This document shows positions 8,919 through 17,702 of a stretch of DNA of 64,000 nt, piece after piece (the stretch's first letter is position 1; each line of letters begins with the position of its first letter). The translations under genes were made by a program, and so were the position numbers. Origin of the DNA: Geomonas limicola (lineage in GTDB: Bacteria > Desulfobacterota > Desulfuromonadia > Geobacterales > Geobacteraceae); the NCBI RefSeq assembly GCF_014193675.1, contig NZ_BLXZ01000004.1, forward strand, positions 124,001 to 188,000, in the 5' to 3' direction. The notes under the pieces were generated by a model. The model did not search any database. It was not told where the DNA came from and saw only the letters and a list, made by a program, of their open reading frames with translations.

Positions 8919-11054
8919 ATGCGGCCCCCAACCCACCGCTTTTGCCATGGGGTCCGCAGGGGGAGAACGACCATCCAGCCTCTCGACCTCGACCAGATCA
9001 AAAACCTCCGCAATTTCGGCATTGTCTCCCACATCGACGCCGGCAAGACCACCGTTTCCGAGCGCATCCTCTTCTACTCGGGCGAGACCCACAAGATGGG
9101 GGAGGTGCACGACGGTCTGGCGGTGATGGACTGGATGCCCCAGGAACAGGAACGCGGCATCACCATTACCGCGAGTACCACGACCTGCCGCTGGCGTGAC
9201 TGCCGACTCAACCTCATCGACACCCCCGGGCACATCGACTTCACCATCGAGGTGGAGCGCAGCATGCGGGTATTGGACGGCGCCATCGCCATCTTCAGCG
9301 CGGTGGAGGGGGTACAGCCGCAGAGCGAGCTGGTCTGGCGCCAGGCGGATCGCTACCGGGTCCCCCGGGTCTGCTTCATCAACAAGATCGACCGCATCGG
9401 CGCCGACTACCAGCAGGCCCTGCAGCAGGTGGTGGATAGGCTCAAGGCACGCCCGGTGCTCCTGCAGTTGCCGGCGGGGGTGGAGAACGCTTTCTCTGGG
9501 GTCATCGACCTTCTCAACGAAGAACTGGTGAGCTTCGAGGAGGGCGACCTGGGGAGGACCGTCCGGAGAGCTCCGGTACCAGAGGAGTATGAGGCCGAGG
9601 TCCGGGAGGCGCGTCTGAAACTCACCGAGGCGGCCGCCGATTTCGATGACGAGGTCATGGCCGATTTCCTGGATGGCAAGACGATTTCGGCAGATCGTCT
9701 GCGCGCGGCCCTCAGGCGCGGCACACTTTCCTGCGCCATCTTCCCGGTACTCCTCGGCTCGGCATTGCGCAACAAGGGGATCCAGCCGCTTCTGGACGCG
9801 GTCTGCGACTTCCTTCCTTCGCCCCAGGAGCTCCCCGCGCTGGTGGGGCGCCATCCGGAGACCGGGGTGAGCCAGGCGCTTGCCTGCGATCCGGCCGCGC
9901 CGCTGCAGGCGCTCGCCTTCAAGGTGATGGCCGAGGAGGGGCGCCGGCTTACCTACCTCAGGGTGTACAGCGGGACGCTGAAGCCGGGGGCGGCCCTTCT
10001 GAACAGCGCCCGGCGCGCCACCGAGCGGATCAAGCACATCTTCCACATCCACGCCCACAAGCGCGAGGAGATCCCCGAAGGGCGTGCCGGAGACATCGTC
10101 GCGGTCACCGGCTGCCAGGTCACCCTCACCGGCGACACGCTGAGCGACCCGGGACAACCGCTGCTGCTCGAGGGGCTTGAGGTCCCCGAACCGGTGGTCT
10201 CGCTGGCGGTGGAGGCGAAGGCGACGCATGACCGGGAGAACCTGTTGAGCTCGCTGGAGAAGTTCGGCTGGGAGGATCCCACCTTCAGGGTGCACGAGGA
10301 CCCTGACACCGGGCAGACCATCCTCACCGGCATGGGCGAGTTGCACCTGGAGGTCATCCTGGACCGGCTACGCCGCGAGTACGGGGTGCAGGTGAAGACC
10401 GGCCGGCCCCGGGTGGTCTATCGCGAGACCCTGCGTCGGCAGGTGGAGCGGCGCGAGGTGTTCCACTGCGAGGCGGGAGACCGGCGTTCGGAGAACGCGG
10501 AGGTCCTGTTGCGGGTCGGTCCGCTGCCGCGCGGCAAGGGGGTGCGCATCCAGGTGCCGCCCGCCACGGGGCTGCTCACCGTTGAGCTAATGGCCACCGT
10601 GCGGCGCAGCCTGCAGCAGGGGTGCGAGGCCGGCTGCCGCACCGGGTATCCGCTCACCGATGTGAAGGTCGAGGTGCTGGAGATCCCCGTCGAGGGTGGA
10701 GTGCCGAGCGAAACCGCACTGTGGGGGGCGGCCCAGCGCGGGGTGATCCTGGCCGCCCGGGAGGCGGGACCGCTCTTACTGGAGCCGATCATGTCGCTCG
10801 AGCTGGAGCTTCCTAGCGAGCACCTGGGAAAGGTCCTGGGGTCCCTGCAGCAAAAGCGGGGGCGTGTCGAAGGGATGGAAGAGCGGGGAGCGGTCCAGGT
10901 GGTGCGGGCTACGGTCCCCTTGGCCGAGATGTTCGGTTACATGACCGAGCTGCGCAGCGCCACCAAGGGGCGCGGCAGCTACACCATGGAGTTCAAGGGG
11001 TTCGAGGAGGCTCCCACCGAGGTTCAGCAGGACTATGGCCTGCTCCCGGGCTGA
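8919..11054 (+). CDS. fusA: Elongation factor G paralogue
   Basis: A translational GTPase of EF-G type that catalyses ribosomal translocation or acts as a specialised paralogue. GTPase motifs are SHIDAGKTT (G1), RGITI (G2), DTPGHIDF (G3) and NKID (G4). Domains II to V follow, with GMGELHLEVILDRL in domain III. The start is uncertain. The ATG at 8919 and the TTG at 8880 lack a Shine-Dalgarno. The only strong one, AGGGGGAGA at 8958-8966, is six bases before an ATC at 8973. Starting there the protein would begin QPLDLDQIKNLRNFG, as EF-G proteins usually do. It stands alone, away from any str operon, which supports a second EF-G copy. Confidence 0.92.
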   Translation: MRPPTHRFCHGVRRGRTTIQPLDLDQIKNLRNFGIVSHIDAGKTTVSERILFYSGETHKMGEVHDGLAVMDWMPQEQERGITITASTTTCRWRDCRLNLIDTPGHIDFTIEVERSMRVLDGAIAIFSAVEGVQPQSELVWRQADRYRVPRVCFINKIDRIGADYQQALQQVVDRLKARPVLLQLPAGVENAFSGVIDLLNEELVSFEEGDLGRTVRRAPVPEEYEAEVREARLKLTEAAADFDDEVMADFLDGKTISADRLRAALRRGTLSCAIFPVLLGSALRNKGIQPLLDAVCDFLPSPQELPALVGRHPETGVSQALACDPAAPLQALAFKVMAEEGRRLTYLRVYSGTLKPGAALLNSARRATERIKHIFHIHAHKREEIPEGRAGDIVAVTGCQVTLTGDTLSDPGQPLLLEGLEVPEPVVSLAVEAKATHDRENLLSSLEKFGWEDPTFRVHEDPDTGQTILTGMGELHLEVILDRLRREYGVQVKTGRPRVVYRETLRRQVERREVFHCEAGDRRSENAEVLLRVGPLPRGKGVRIQVPPATGLLTVELMATVRRSLQQGCEAGCRTGYPLTDVKVEVLEIPVEGGVPSETALWGAAQRGVILAAREAGPLLLEPIMSLELELPSEHLGKVLGSLQQKRGRVEGMEERGAVQVVRATVPLAEMFGYMTELRSATKGRGSYTMEFKGFEEAPTEVQQDYGLLPG

Positions 11055-11248
11055 CCCGTTTTCGCCAGCCTCCTCATGAATTAGCTGGTGCAGGAACTCC
11101 TGTGGCGACTGGACTCACACCTTCTTATCAAGAAGGATCTGTTGCAGGCAATGGTAGTAGTGATGCTGTAGGAATTTTAGTGCTGCTGATTCATAAGTTG
11201 TACTAGAACCTTGGCAGGTTAAGCCGTGAATGAAAGCACATTTTTATA

Positions 11249-11277
11249 TTGATATAGCATAGGCTAAAACATACAAT
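11249..11277 (+). promoter_or_regulatory. Sigma-70 promoter of the CsbD-like gene
   Basis: TTGATA (11249-11254), a 17-nt spacer and TACAAT (11272-11277) lie about 45 nt before the start codon, in an AT-rich stretch. Confidence 0.6.
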
Positions 11278-11322
11278 ATAAATGTAGCTGGCATATTACT
11301 CCTTAATCCGGAGGTATAACTC

Positions 11323-11502
11323 ATGAGAGACAGCACTAAAGACAAAGTTGAAGGTAAATTTCACGAAGTAAAAGGCAAAGTAAAAGAGTCCACCGGTAAA
11401 GCAATCAACAACCCGAAAGTGGCAATAGAAGGACATAGCGAAAAAGTAGCAGGAAAAATCCAGAAAAAAGTTGGAGATACAGAAAAGGTTCTGGAAAAAT
11501 AG
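11323..11502 (+). CDS. CsbD-family stress protein
   Basis: A 59-residue hydrophilic lysine-rich protein with no cysteine and no membrane segment. The start MRDSTKDKVEGKFHEVKGKVKES-type pattern (K-x-K-G-x5-KGK-x-KE) and the repeat (AGKIQKKVGD) are typical of CsbD, a family of general-stress proteins of unknown biochemical role. GGAGGT sits about seven bases before the ATG. The gene is clearly more AT-rich than its surroundings, in codons as well as in the upstream region, which may reflect recent acquisition or selection on a highly expressed small gene. A promoter is visible upstream and an intrinsic terminator downstream, so it is monocistronic. Confidence 0.88.
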   Translation: MRDSTKDKVEGKFHEVKGKVKESTGKAINNPKVAIEGHSEKVAGKIQKKVGDTEKVLEK

Positions 11503-11531
11503 TGTCACAGCAATTGCACACTACTGACAAA

Positions 11532-11572
11532 AACAAGCCGTTTCTCACAAGGAGGCGGCTTGTTTTGTTTTA
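11532..11572 (+). terminator. Intrinsic terminator after the CsbD-like gene
   Basis: ACAAGCCG pairs with CGGCTTGT around a 15-nt loop and is followed by TTTGTTTT. It begins about 30 nt after the stop codon. Confidence 0.75.
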
Positions 11573-11602
11573 CCTTCGAGAACCATACTCTCCAGCTGAA
11601 AG

Positions 11603-11680
11603 CTGATAGAGGGGGCTGATAGAGGGGGCTGATAGAGGGGGCTGATAGAGGGGGCTGATAGAGGGGGCTGATAGAGGGGG
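11603..11680. repeat. Tandem repeat: six perfect copies of a 13-bp unit
   Basis: CTGATAGAGGGGG is repeated six times without interruption. It lies in the gap between the convergent CsbD-like and BON-domain genes. The unit is not a multiple of three and no credible gene spans it. This is a minisatellite-type locus likely to vary in copy number between strains. Confidence 0.95.
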
Positions 11681-11726
11681 CGTGTTCATTGACCAAGCAG
11701 CACCGCCTGGTTCCTGCCGTTCCCGG

Positions 11727-12200
11727 CTATTTCTCCTGTTCTTTATTCGAGGTGTCTGACTTTTTCTCCGAGTTCTTTTCTTTGCCGGATTTTTTCTCTT
11801 TCTTGTGAGCGATTTCCAGTTCGTTTTTCACGTTCCCTTGGCCGGCCACCCCGGTTGCCGCTTTCTCCACTGCCTGCTTCTCTTTTTCGCTGCGCACCGG
11901 CCCCTTGAGGGTGACTGCGCCGCCGCGGGTGATGATCTTCACGTTGTGGGCGTACTGGGAAAGCGATTTGTCTTTAACGATGGCCTGCCGGATCTGCTGG
12001 GTTATCTTGCGATCTGCCGGAGTCTCAGCCTGCTGGTCCGCCGTCATTTCCTGGGAGTGCTGCTTGTTCTGCCTGGTGTTGTCGGCGGCACCGCTCGTCG
12101 TGTCGGACGTGCTCTTCTTACTTTCCGTCGCCTGTGCGGGTACCGACAGACCGAGGGTCGCCGCCAGGGCGAGCGCCAGCAACAGGTAGTTCGTCTTCAT
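11727..12200 (-). CDS. Secreted BON-domain protein
   Basis: The product is 157 residues: a Sec signal peptide (MKTNYLLLALALAATLGLSVPAQA, cleavage after AQA), a polar Ser/Thr/Gln linker, one BON domain at about residues 62-132 and a very Lys/Glu-rich tail. BON domains of the OsmY type act in the periplasm, probably at membranes, under osmotic or other stress. The BON signature is seen in ITQQIRQAIVKD and the GGAVTLKGPVRSEKEKQAV glycine turn. AAGGAGG precedes the ATG. It has its own TTGACA promoter. The nearby CsbD-like gene suggests a stress-related neighbourhood. Confidence 0.88.
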   Translation of the reverse strand: MKTNYLLLALALAATLGLSVPAQATESKKSTSDTTSGAADNTRQNKQHSQEMTADQQAETPADRKITQQIRQAIVKDKSLSQYAHNVKIITRGGAVTLKGPVRSEKEKQAVEKAATGVAGQGNVKNELEIAHKKEKKSGKEKNSEKKSDTSNKEQEK

Positions 12201-12270
12201 CGATTGCCTCCTTTTGGTGCAGGCGCCTCTTGCCGGTCAGGGCGCTGCGCCTGCTTAATATGGTTAAAGA

Positions 12271-12298
12271 ACATTAATCGTACTTCTTCATTTGTCAA
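12271..12298 (-). promoter_or_regulatory. Sigma-70 promoter of the BON-domain gene
   Basis: On the minus strand TTGACA (12298-12293), a 16-nt spacer and TAATGT (12276-12271) lie about 70 nt upstream of the start codon. Confidence 0.55.
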
Positions 12299-12440
12299 CT
12301 GCCCCGCCTCGCTGAATCTCTTTATTTTTCTGTGTCTGCCGCAAAGCACCGTTTTACCCCATCCCCCCATGAGAACCTGACCGCAGAGTCACCACCGCCA
12401 GTAATGTCATCACGTTACCCCCCGATCGAAATCATGAGTT

Positions 12441-12468
12441 TTGACATAAAGGTGAAGTTGGGTAGCAT
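12441..12468 (+). promoter_or_regulatory. Sigma-70 promoter of the formate dehydrogenase operon
   Basis: TTGACA (12441-12446), a 16-nt spacer and TAGCAT (12463-12468) lie about 110 nt before the start codon at 12579. Confidence 0.55.
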
Positions 12469-12578
12469 TGGTGTTTGTTAATAGAACGCACTCTTATTCC
12501 TCGTACGCGGGTGCTCAGCTCTCTCATGGGCGGACGGTGCTGGACCTGCCGGTGCGGGTGCGGCACCAAGGAGGTGGT

Positions 12579-15500
12579 ATGGCAGCGGACAGCTCGAAAA
12601 TACCGGCCTGGCCGGCATGGCGGCAACTGGCGAACGGTGATCCGGTGGGGCTGGGGGCGTCGGCGTTTTCCCCGCGCAGCCGCGCCTTAAAGGCACGCAT
12701 CAACGAGGCGGACCGGGCGGTCGGCTCCGTCTGCCCCTACTGCGGTGTAGGGTGCGGTCAGCAGGTGTACGTGAAGGACGGGAAGATCCTCGACATCGAG
12801 GGAGACTACGACTCCCCGATCTCGCGCGGCTGTCTCTGCCCCAAGGGGGCCGCCACCATGCAGTTGGTTACCGGAACCCACCGCGTCAAGACGGTCCTCT
12901 ACCGTCGCCCCTACGGCACCAGGTGGGAGGAGATCCCGCTGGAGCGCGCCCTGGACCTGGTGGCGCGTCGGGTCCAAAAGACCCGCGATGACACCTGGGA
13001 GGACCAGCACGAGAAGGGGCATCCGCTGCGACGCACCCTGGGGATCGCCAGCCTGGGCGGGGCAACCCTGGACAACGAGGAGAACTACCTGATCAAGAAG
13101 CTCTTCTCGAGCCTGGGAGTGGTCCAGGTGGAAAACCAGGCGCGCATCTGACACTCCTCCACGGTCCCCGGTCTGGGGATCTCGTTCGGCCGCGGCGGCG
13201 CTACCACCTTCCAGCAGGACCTGCAGTTCAGCGACTGCATCGTCATACAGGGCTCCAATATGGCGGAGTGCCATCCGGTCGGTTTCCAGTGGGTCATGGA
13301 GGCCAAACGGCGCGGTGCGACCATCATCCACATCGACCCCCGTTTCACCCGCACCAGCGCGGTCTCCGACATCCACGTCCCGATCCGGGCCGGCAGTGAC
13401 ATCGCCTTTTTGGGGGCACTGGTCAACTACATCATCTCCAACGACTGCTGGTTCAGGGAGTACGTGGTCAACTACACCAATGCGTCAGCCCTCATCTCCG
13501 AGGATTTCCAGGACACCGAGGACCTGGACGGCCTCTTCAGCGGCTGGGACCCGGAAAAGGGGCAGTACGATCCCAAGAGCTGGCAGTACCGCGGCGTCGA
13601 GGTCTCCCCGGCTGCCGGCCACCGCGAGATGTTCTCCGGAGAGCCGCGCTCCGAGCGGGGCGCGAGCATCACCGCCGAGGAGCATGATCCCACCCTGACT
13701 GACCCGAAGTGCGTGTTCCAGATCGTGAAACGGCACTACGCGCGCTACACCCCCGAGGTGGTGCAGCAGGCCTGCGGCATCGCCCCCGATCTCTTCCTTA
13801 AAGTTGCCAGGGCCCTGTGCGACAACTCCGGGCTCGAGCGAACCAGCGCCTTTTGCTACGCGGTCGGCTGGACCCAGCACACCGTCGGGGTCCAGTTCAT
13901 CAGGACCGCGGCCATCGTGCAGCTCCTTTTGGGGAACATCGGGCGCCCCGGCGGCGGCATCATGGCCCTGCGCGGCCACTCCTCCATCCAGGGCTCCACC
14001 GATATCCCGACTCTCTACAACATGCTGCCGGGCTACCTCCCCATGCCCAAGGCCTCCTACGACACGGACCTCGAAAAGTACATCGAGTACAACAGGTCGG
14101 CCAGCGGCTGGTGGAGCGAGTTTCCCAAGTACATCGTCTCGCTCCTGAAGGCCTGGTACGGCAACAACGCGAGCGCCGTCAACGACTACTGCTACAACTA
14201 CCTGCCGCACATAAGCGGCGACCACTCGCACATGGTCACCGTGGCGGCCATGGCCGACGGCTTCGTGAAGGGGTACTTCGTACTGGGCGAGAACCCGGCG
14301 GTCGGGTCGATGAACGCCTCGCTGCAACGCAAGGGGCTCCGAAAGCTGGAGTGGCTCGTAGTGCGCGACTTCGCACCGACCGAGACCGCGGAGTTCTGGC
14401 GCTCGGCCCCCGAGGTGGTGGCAGGCGACGTGAAGCCCGAGGAGATCGCCACCGAGGTGTTCTTCTTCCCCTGCGCGGCCCACACCGAAAAGGACGGCAG
14501 CTTCACCAATACGCAGAGGCTTTTACAGTGGCACCACAAGGCGATCGAGCCGCCGGGGGATTGCCGCAGCGAGCTGCACTTCGTCTACCACCTGGGCAAG
14601 CGTTTGAAGGAGCTCTACCGGGACTCCCCGGACTCGAAGGATCACCCGATCCGCGATCTGGCCTGGAACTACCGGGAAATCGGGGAGATCCAGGAACCCG
14701 ATGCCGAAGAGGTGCTGGCGGAGATCAACGGTCACTCGCTGCCAGACGAAAAACCGCTTTCCGCCTACACCGAGCTGAACGAGGACGGCAGCACCGCCTG
14801 CGGTTGCTGGATCTACTGTGGTTGCCGCAAGGACGGCGTGAACCAGACGGCGCGCCGCACGCCGAAAGACGAGCAGGACTGGGTGGCGCTGGAGTGGGGC
14901 TGGGCTTGGCCCGCCAACCGGCGCATGCTCTACAACCGCGCCTCAGCCGACCCGGAAGGGAAACCCTGGTCGCAGCGCAAGAAGTACGTCTGGTGGGATC
15001 CGGAACAGAAGAAGTGGACCGGCTACGACAACCCGGACTGCATCGCCACGCGCCCTCCGGAGTACCGGCCGCCCGAAGGGGCCCAGGGGATCGACACCCT
15101 CTCGGGCATCGATCCCTTCATCATGCAGGCCGAAGGGAAGGGGTGGCTCTACGACCCGAGTGGCCTTCTGGACGGCCCGCTCCCCACCCACTACGAACCG
15201 CAGGAGTCGGTGCTGAAAAACCCGCTCTACGGGCAGCAGTGCAACCCGGCACGCCTCGAGTGGGTGCGCCGCGACAACCCGTACCACAAGGCCTGGGGCG
15301 ACCCGCGCTATCCTTTCATCGCCACCACCTACCGGGTCACCGAACACCATACCGCAGGGGGGATGAGTCGCTGGCTCCCCTGGCTCAACGAACTGCAGCC
15401 GGAGATGTTCGTCGAGGTCTCGCCGGAACTCGCGGGGCTGCGCGGGCTGGAGAACGGCGGCTGGGCCACGGTGAGCACCATCCGCGGCGAGATCGAAGCG

Positions 15501-15863
15501 CGCGTCTTGGTGACCGAGCGCCTGCAGCCCTTGGTAGTGCAGGGACAGGTCATGCACCAGGTCGGGATCCCCTACCACTGGAGCTACGTGGGGCGCAGTA
15601 CTGGAGACGCCGCTAACGAGCTCACCGCCTTCGTCGCCGATCCCAACGTGAGCATCGAGGAGTCGAAGGCCTTCTCGGTGCAGATCGTTGCCGGGCGTCG
15701 GGCGAGCCGCCGGCGCGCCGGTGCCGTGGGGCCGCTTGCCGCGCCGGAACCGGGCCAGGAGGACGGAGGGGAACCAAGCCGCGACCTCCCCGAGGTGCGC
15801 ACCAAGAAACCGGCGACCCACGGCGAGCGCTCCGGGCGCCAGCAACAGACCGAGGAGGCGTGA
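12579..15863 (+). CDS. fdnG: Formate dehydrogenase large subunit, selenocysteine-containing (FdnG/FdoG type)
   Basis: Catalytic molybdo-bis(pyranopterin) subunit oxidising formate to CO2; 1094 residues if the in-frame TGA at 13149-13151 is read as selenocysteine (residue 191). Context ARI-Sec-HSSTVPGLG is the conserved active-site sequence. A [4Fe-4S] site is formed by Cys52, 55, 59 and 87 (CPYCGVGC, then LCPKG). GSNMAECHP, the HVPIRAGSD region and a C-terminal pterin-binding domain follow. ATG 12579 has AAGGAGG upstream. Unlike the second copy at 62569 it has no Tat signal. It ends in a basic, Arg-rich tail of about 55 residues not usual for the family. The fdhB start region overlaps its stop. 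Confidence 0.95.
13149..13195 (+). promoter_or_regulatory. SECIS element (selenocysteine insertion hairpin)
   Basis: Directly after the UGA codon, GGTCCCC (13163-13169) pairs with GGGGATC (13175-13181) around the loop GGTCT. A GGUCU apex at this distance from the UGA is what bacterial SelB-dependent SECIS elements of the E. coli formate dehydrogenases show. The copy at 63169 has the same stem with a G-U pair changed to G-C. Confidence 0.85.
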
Positions 15864-15865
15864 TC

Positions 15866-16654
15866 ATGGAACCACACGGCTTTTTCACCGACACCTCGGT
15901 CTGCATCGGCTGCAAGGCCTGCGAGGTCGCCTGCAAACAGTGGAACCAGCTCCCCGCCGATGGGGCCTACTTCAGCGGCCGCTCCTACGACAACACCATG
16001 CACCTGGAGTCGACCACCTGGCGCCACGTGGCCTTTCTGGAGCGCAGCCGGCAGCTCTCGGGGCAGACCACGGCACGCCCCTTTTCCTGGCTCTTTCTCT
16101 CCGACGTCTGCAAGCACTGCAACCGGGCCGGCTGTCTGGAGGCCTGTCCCACCGGGGCCCTGGTGCGCACCGAGTTCGCCAGCGTCTACCTGCAACCCGA
16201 CGTCTGTAACGGCTGTGGTTACTGCGTGGTGGCCTGCCCCTTCGGGGTGATCAACCGCCGGGAGGACGACGGGAGGGCCTGGAAGTGCACCCTGTGCTAC
16301 GATCGACAGAAGGTCGGGCTGGAGCCGGCCTGCGCCAAGACCTGCCCCACCGATTCGATCTTCTTCGGGCCGGTCGGGGAGCTCCAGGTCCGGGCCCAGG
16401 CGCGCCTTTTGGAGCTGCACCGTAAAGGGGTGCACGAGGCGAGGCTCTACGGCATGACAGAGCTGGACCAGCCGGGGACCGAAGGGCTCAACGCCTTTTT
16501 CCTGCTCCTCGATCGGCCCGAGGCCTACAACCTGCCGCCCGAGCCCCGGGTGCCGACCAAGGAGGTGGGGAGGGCCTGGGGGATGATGGGACTCGCCGCG
16601 GCGGGAATGGTGGCGGCGGCCATTGCCGCGGTCAGGGCGGGAGGTGAGAAATGA
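15866..16654 (+). CDS. fdnH: Formate dehydrogenase iron-sulfur subunit
   Basis: Electron-transfer subunit carrying four [4Fe-4S] clusters from the formate dehydrogenase large subunit towards the membrane. Four cysteine groups are visible: CIGCKACEVAC, CKHCNRAGCLEAC, CNGCGYCVVAC and CTLCYDRQ...ACAKTC. A single hydrophobic helix near the C-terminus (MMGLAAAGMVAAAIAAV) may anchor it. I chose ATG 15866 because GAGGAGG lies seven bases upstream; an in-frame GTG at 15860 overlaps the upstream stop. The stop overlaps the next gene by 4 nt (ATGA). The protein has no export signal of its own. Confidence 0.94.
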   Translation: MEPHGFFTDTSVCIGCKACEVACKQWNQLPADGAYFSGRSYDNTMHLESTTWRHVAFLERSRQLSGQTTARPFSWLFLSDVCKHCNRAGCLEACPTGALVRTEFASVYLQPDVCNGCGYCVVACPFGVINRREDDGRAWKCTLCYDRQKVGLEPACAKTCPTDSIFFGPVGELQVRAQARLLELHRKGVHEARLYGMTELDQPGTEGLNAFFLLLDRPEAYNLPPEPRVPTKEVGRAWGMMGLAAAGMVAAAIAAVRAGGEK

Positions 16655-17694
16655 TCGGACTTTTTACGAAGCAACAGGCGACGGCTGAGCGCGAACTCGA
16701 TCCGCAGCTGGCTCACCTGACCGGCGAGGCCGCCAAGCTGCACGTCAAACACCCCGCAGCCCAGCAGGGGGTGCCGCCGATCCCGCTCTGGCAAAAGGTC
16801 CCCTCGCAGCCCGGCGAAGCGGCCCACCAGGATTACTACCGTCTGCCGCTTTTGAAGGAGCCGGTCTGGATCTGGTCCGTCCCGGCCTACTTCTACCTGG
16901 GTGGCGTGGCGGGGGGGAGTGCACTCCTGGCGACACTGGCGCACGGCAAGCGCGGGCTTAAAAAGCTCGCCTCGCTCTGCCGCGGGCTCGCCTTTGCCGG
17001 GACCACGGTCGGGCCGGCGCTTCTTACCTACGACCTGGGGAGGATGGGGCGTTTTCTCAACATGCTCCGGGTGTTTCGGCCCAGTTCCCCCATGAGCGTC
17101 GGCTCCTGGTCCCTGGCGGGGTCTGGTGCGCTCGCGACCCTGGCGCTCATCCAGGGGGACCGCCCCGCGGCCAAGCCGACCACGCGGGCCTTGGCGGGTG
17201 GTGGGCTGGTGGTTTCCGGCTATACCGGGGTGCTCCTCGGCAACAGCGCGAACCCGCTCTGGCAGGGGACCCGGCTTACCCTGCCGCTGCTCTTTACGGC
17301 GTCGGCCATCGCAAGCACCTCGGCACTCCTGGAGCTCTTCACGCTGAACCGGCAGGAGGAACGGGTGGTGCGGCGTTTCGGCACCATCGGCAAGATCGCC
17401 GAGGCGGGGAGTATGGCACTTTTCGAGTTGGAGGCGGCGCAAAATCCGGAGGCGGCCCGGGCACTCAACCGCAGCAAGGCGGGGGTTCTCTGGAACGGGG
17501 CGAAGGGGTTTCTGGTGGCGGGGATCGCGGTAAGCCTGTTGCCGGGGCACTCGGTCGGCAAGAGGCGTGCGGCCGGAACGCTCACCACCATCGGGGCGCT
17601 CTGCCTGCGCTTCGGGCTTTTGGAGGCGGGGAAAGAGGCGGTGCGCGATCCCCAGGCGGTGATCAAGGCGCAGCGCAAGGGGGACGGTCGGTAA
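16651..17694 (+). CDS. NrfD/PsrC-type membrane anchor subunit
   Basis: Integral membrane subunit of 347 residues, predicted to pass electrons between the iron-sulfur subunit and the quinone pool. The first 70 residues are hydrophilic; then come several hydrophobic helices with the NrfD-like start WIWSVPAYFYLGGVAGGSALL and further glycine-rich helices. This replaces the cytochrome b556 (FdnI) anchor of the enterobacterial enzyme. The ATG overlaps the fdnH stop and has GGGAGG upstream. It is the last gene of the operon and faces the convergent hydrolase gene 8 nt away. No terminator is visible. Confidence 0.88.
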   Translation: MIGLFTKQQATAERELDPQLAHLTGEAAKLHVKHPAAQQGVPPIPLWQKVPSQPGEAAHQDYYRLPLLKEPVWIWSVPAYFYLGGVAGGSALLATLAHGKRGLKKLASLCRGLAFAGTTVGPALLTYDLGRMGRFLNMLRVFRPSSPMSVGSWSLAGSGALATLALIQGDRPAAKPTTRALAGGGLVVSGYTGVLLGNSANPLWQGTRLTLPLLFTASAIASTSALLELFTLNRQEERVVRRFGTIGKIAEAGSMALFELEAAQNPEAARALNRSKAGVLWNGAKGFLVAGIAVSLLPGHSVGKRRAAGTLTTIGALCLRFGLLEAGKEAVRDPQAVIKAQRKGDGR

Positions 17695-17702
17695 GAGGAT
17701 CG

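Larger units (their letters stand above)
12201..12578. other. Divergent intergenic region between the BON gene and the formate dehydrogenase operon
   Basis: It holds two oppositely directed promoters (12271-12298 minus, 12441-12468 plus) and a leader of about 100 nt before the formate dehydrogenase start codon. No riboswitch or small RNA was recognised. Confidence 0.5.

Noticed and set aside
11603..11680. CRISPR array
   Set aside because: The 13-bp units are contiguous with no spacers, and there are no cas genes.
13149..13151. TGA as a nonsense mutation or frameshift in formate dehydrogenase
   Set aside because: Same position and context in both copies, continued homology after it and a GGUCU hairpin fit selenocysteine coding.
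13817..15616. Second plus-strand frame (599 codons) within the formate dehydrogenase gene
   Set aside because: It overlaps the fdnG frame, is Arg/Gly/Ala-rich and has no motif, so it is an out-of-frame shadow.
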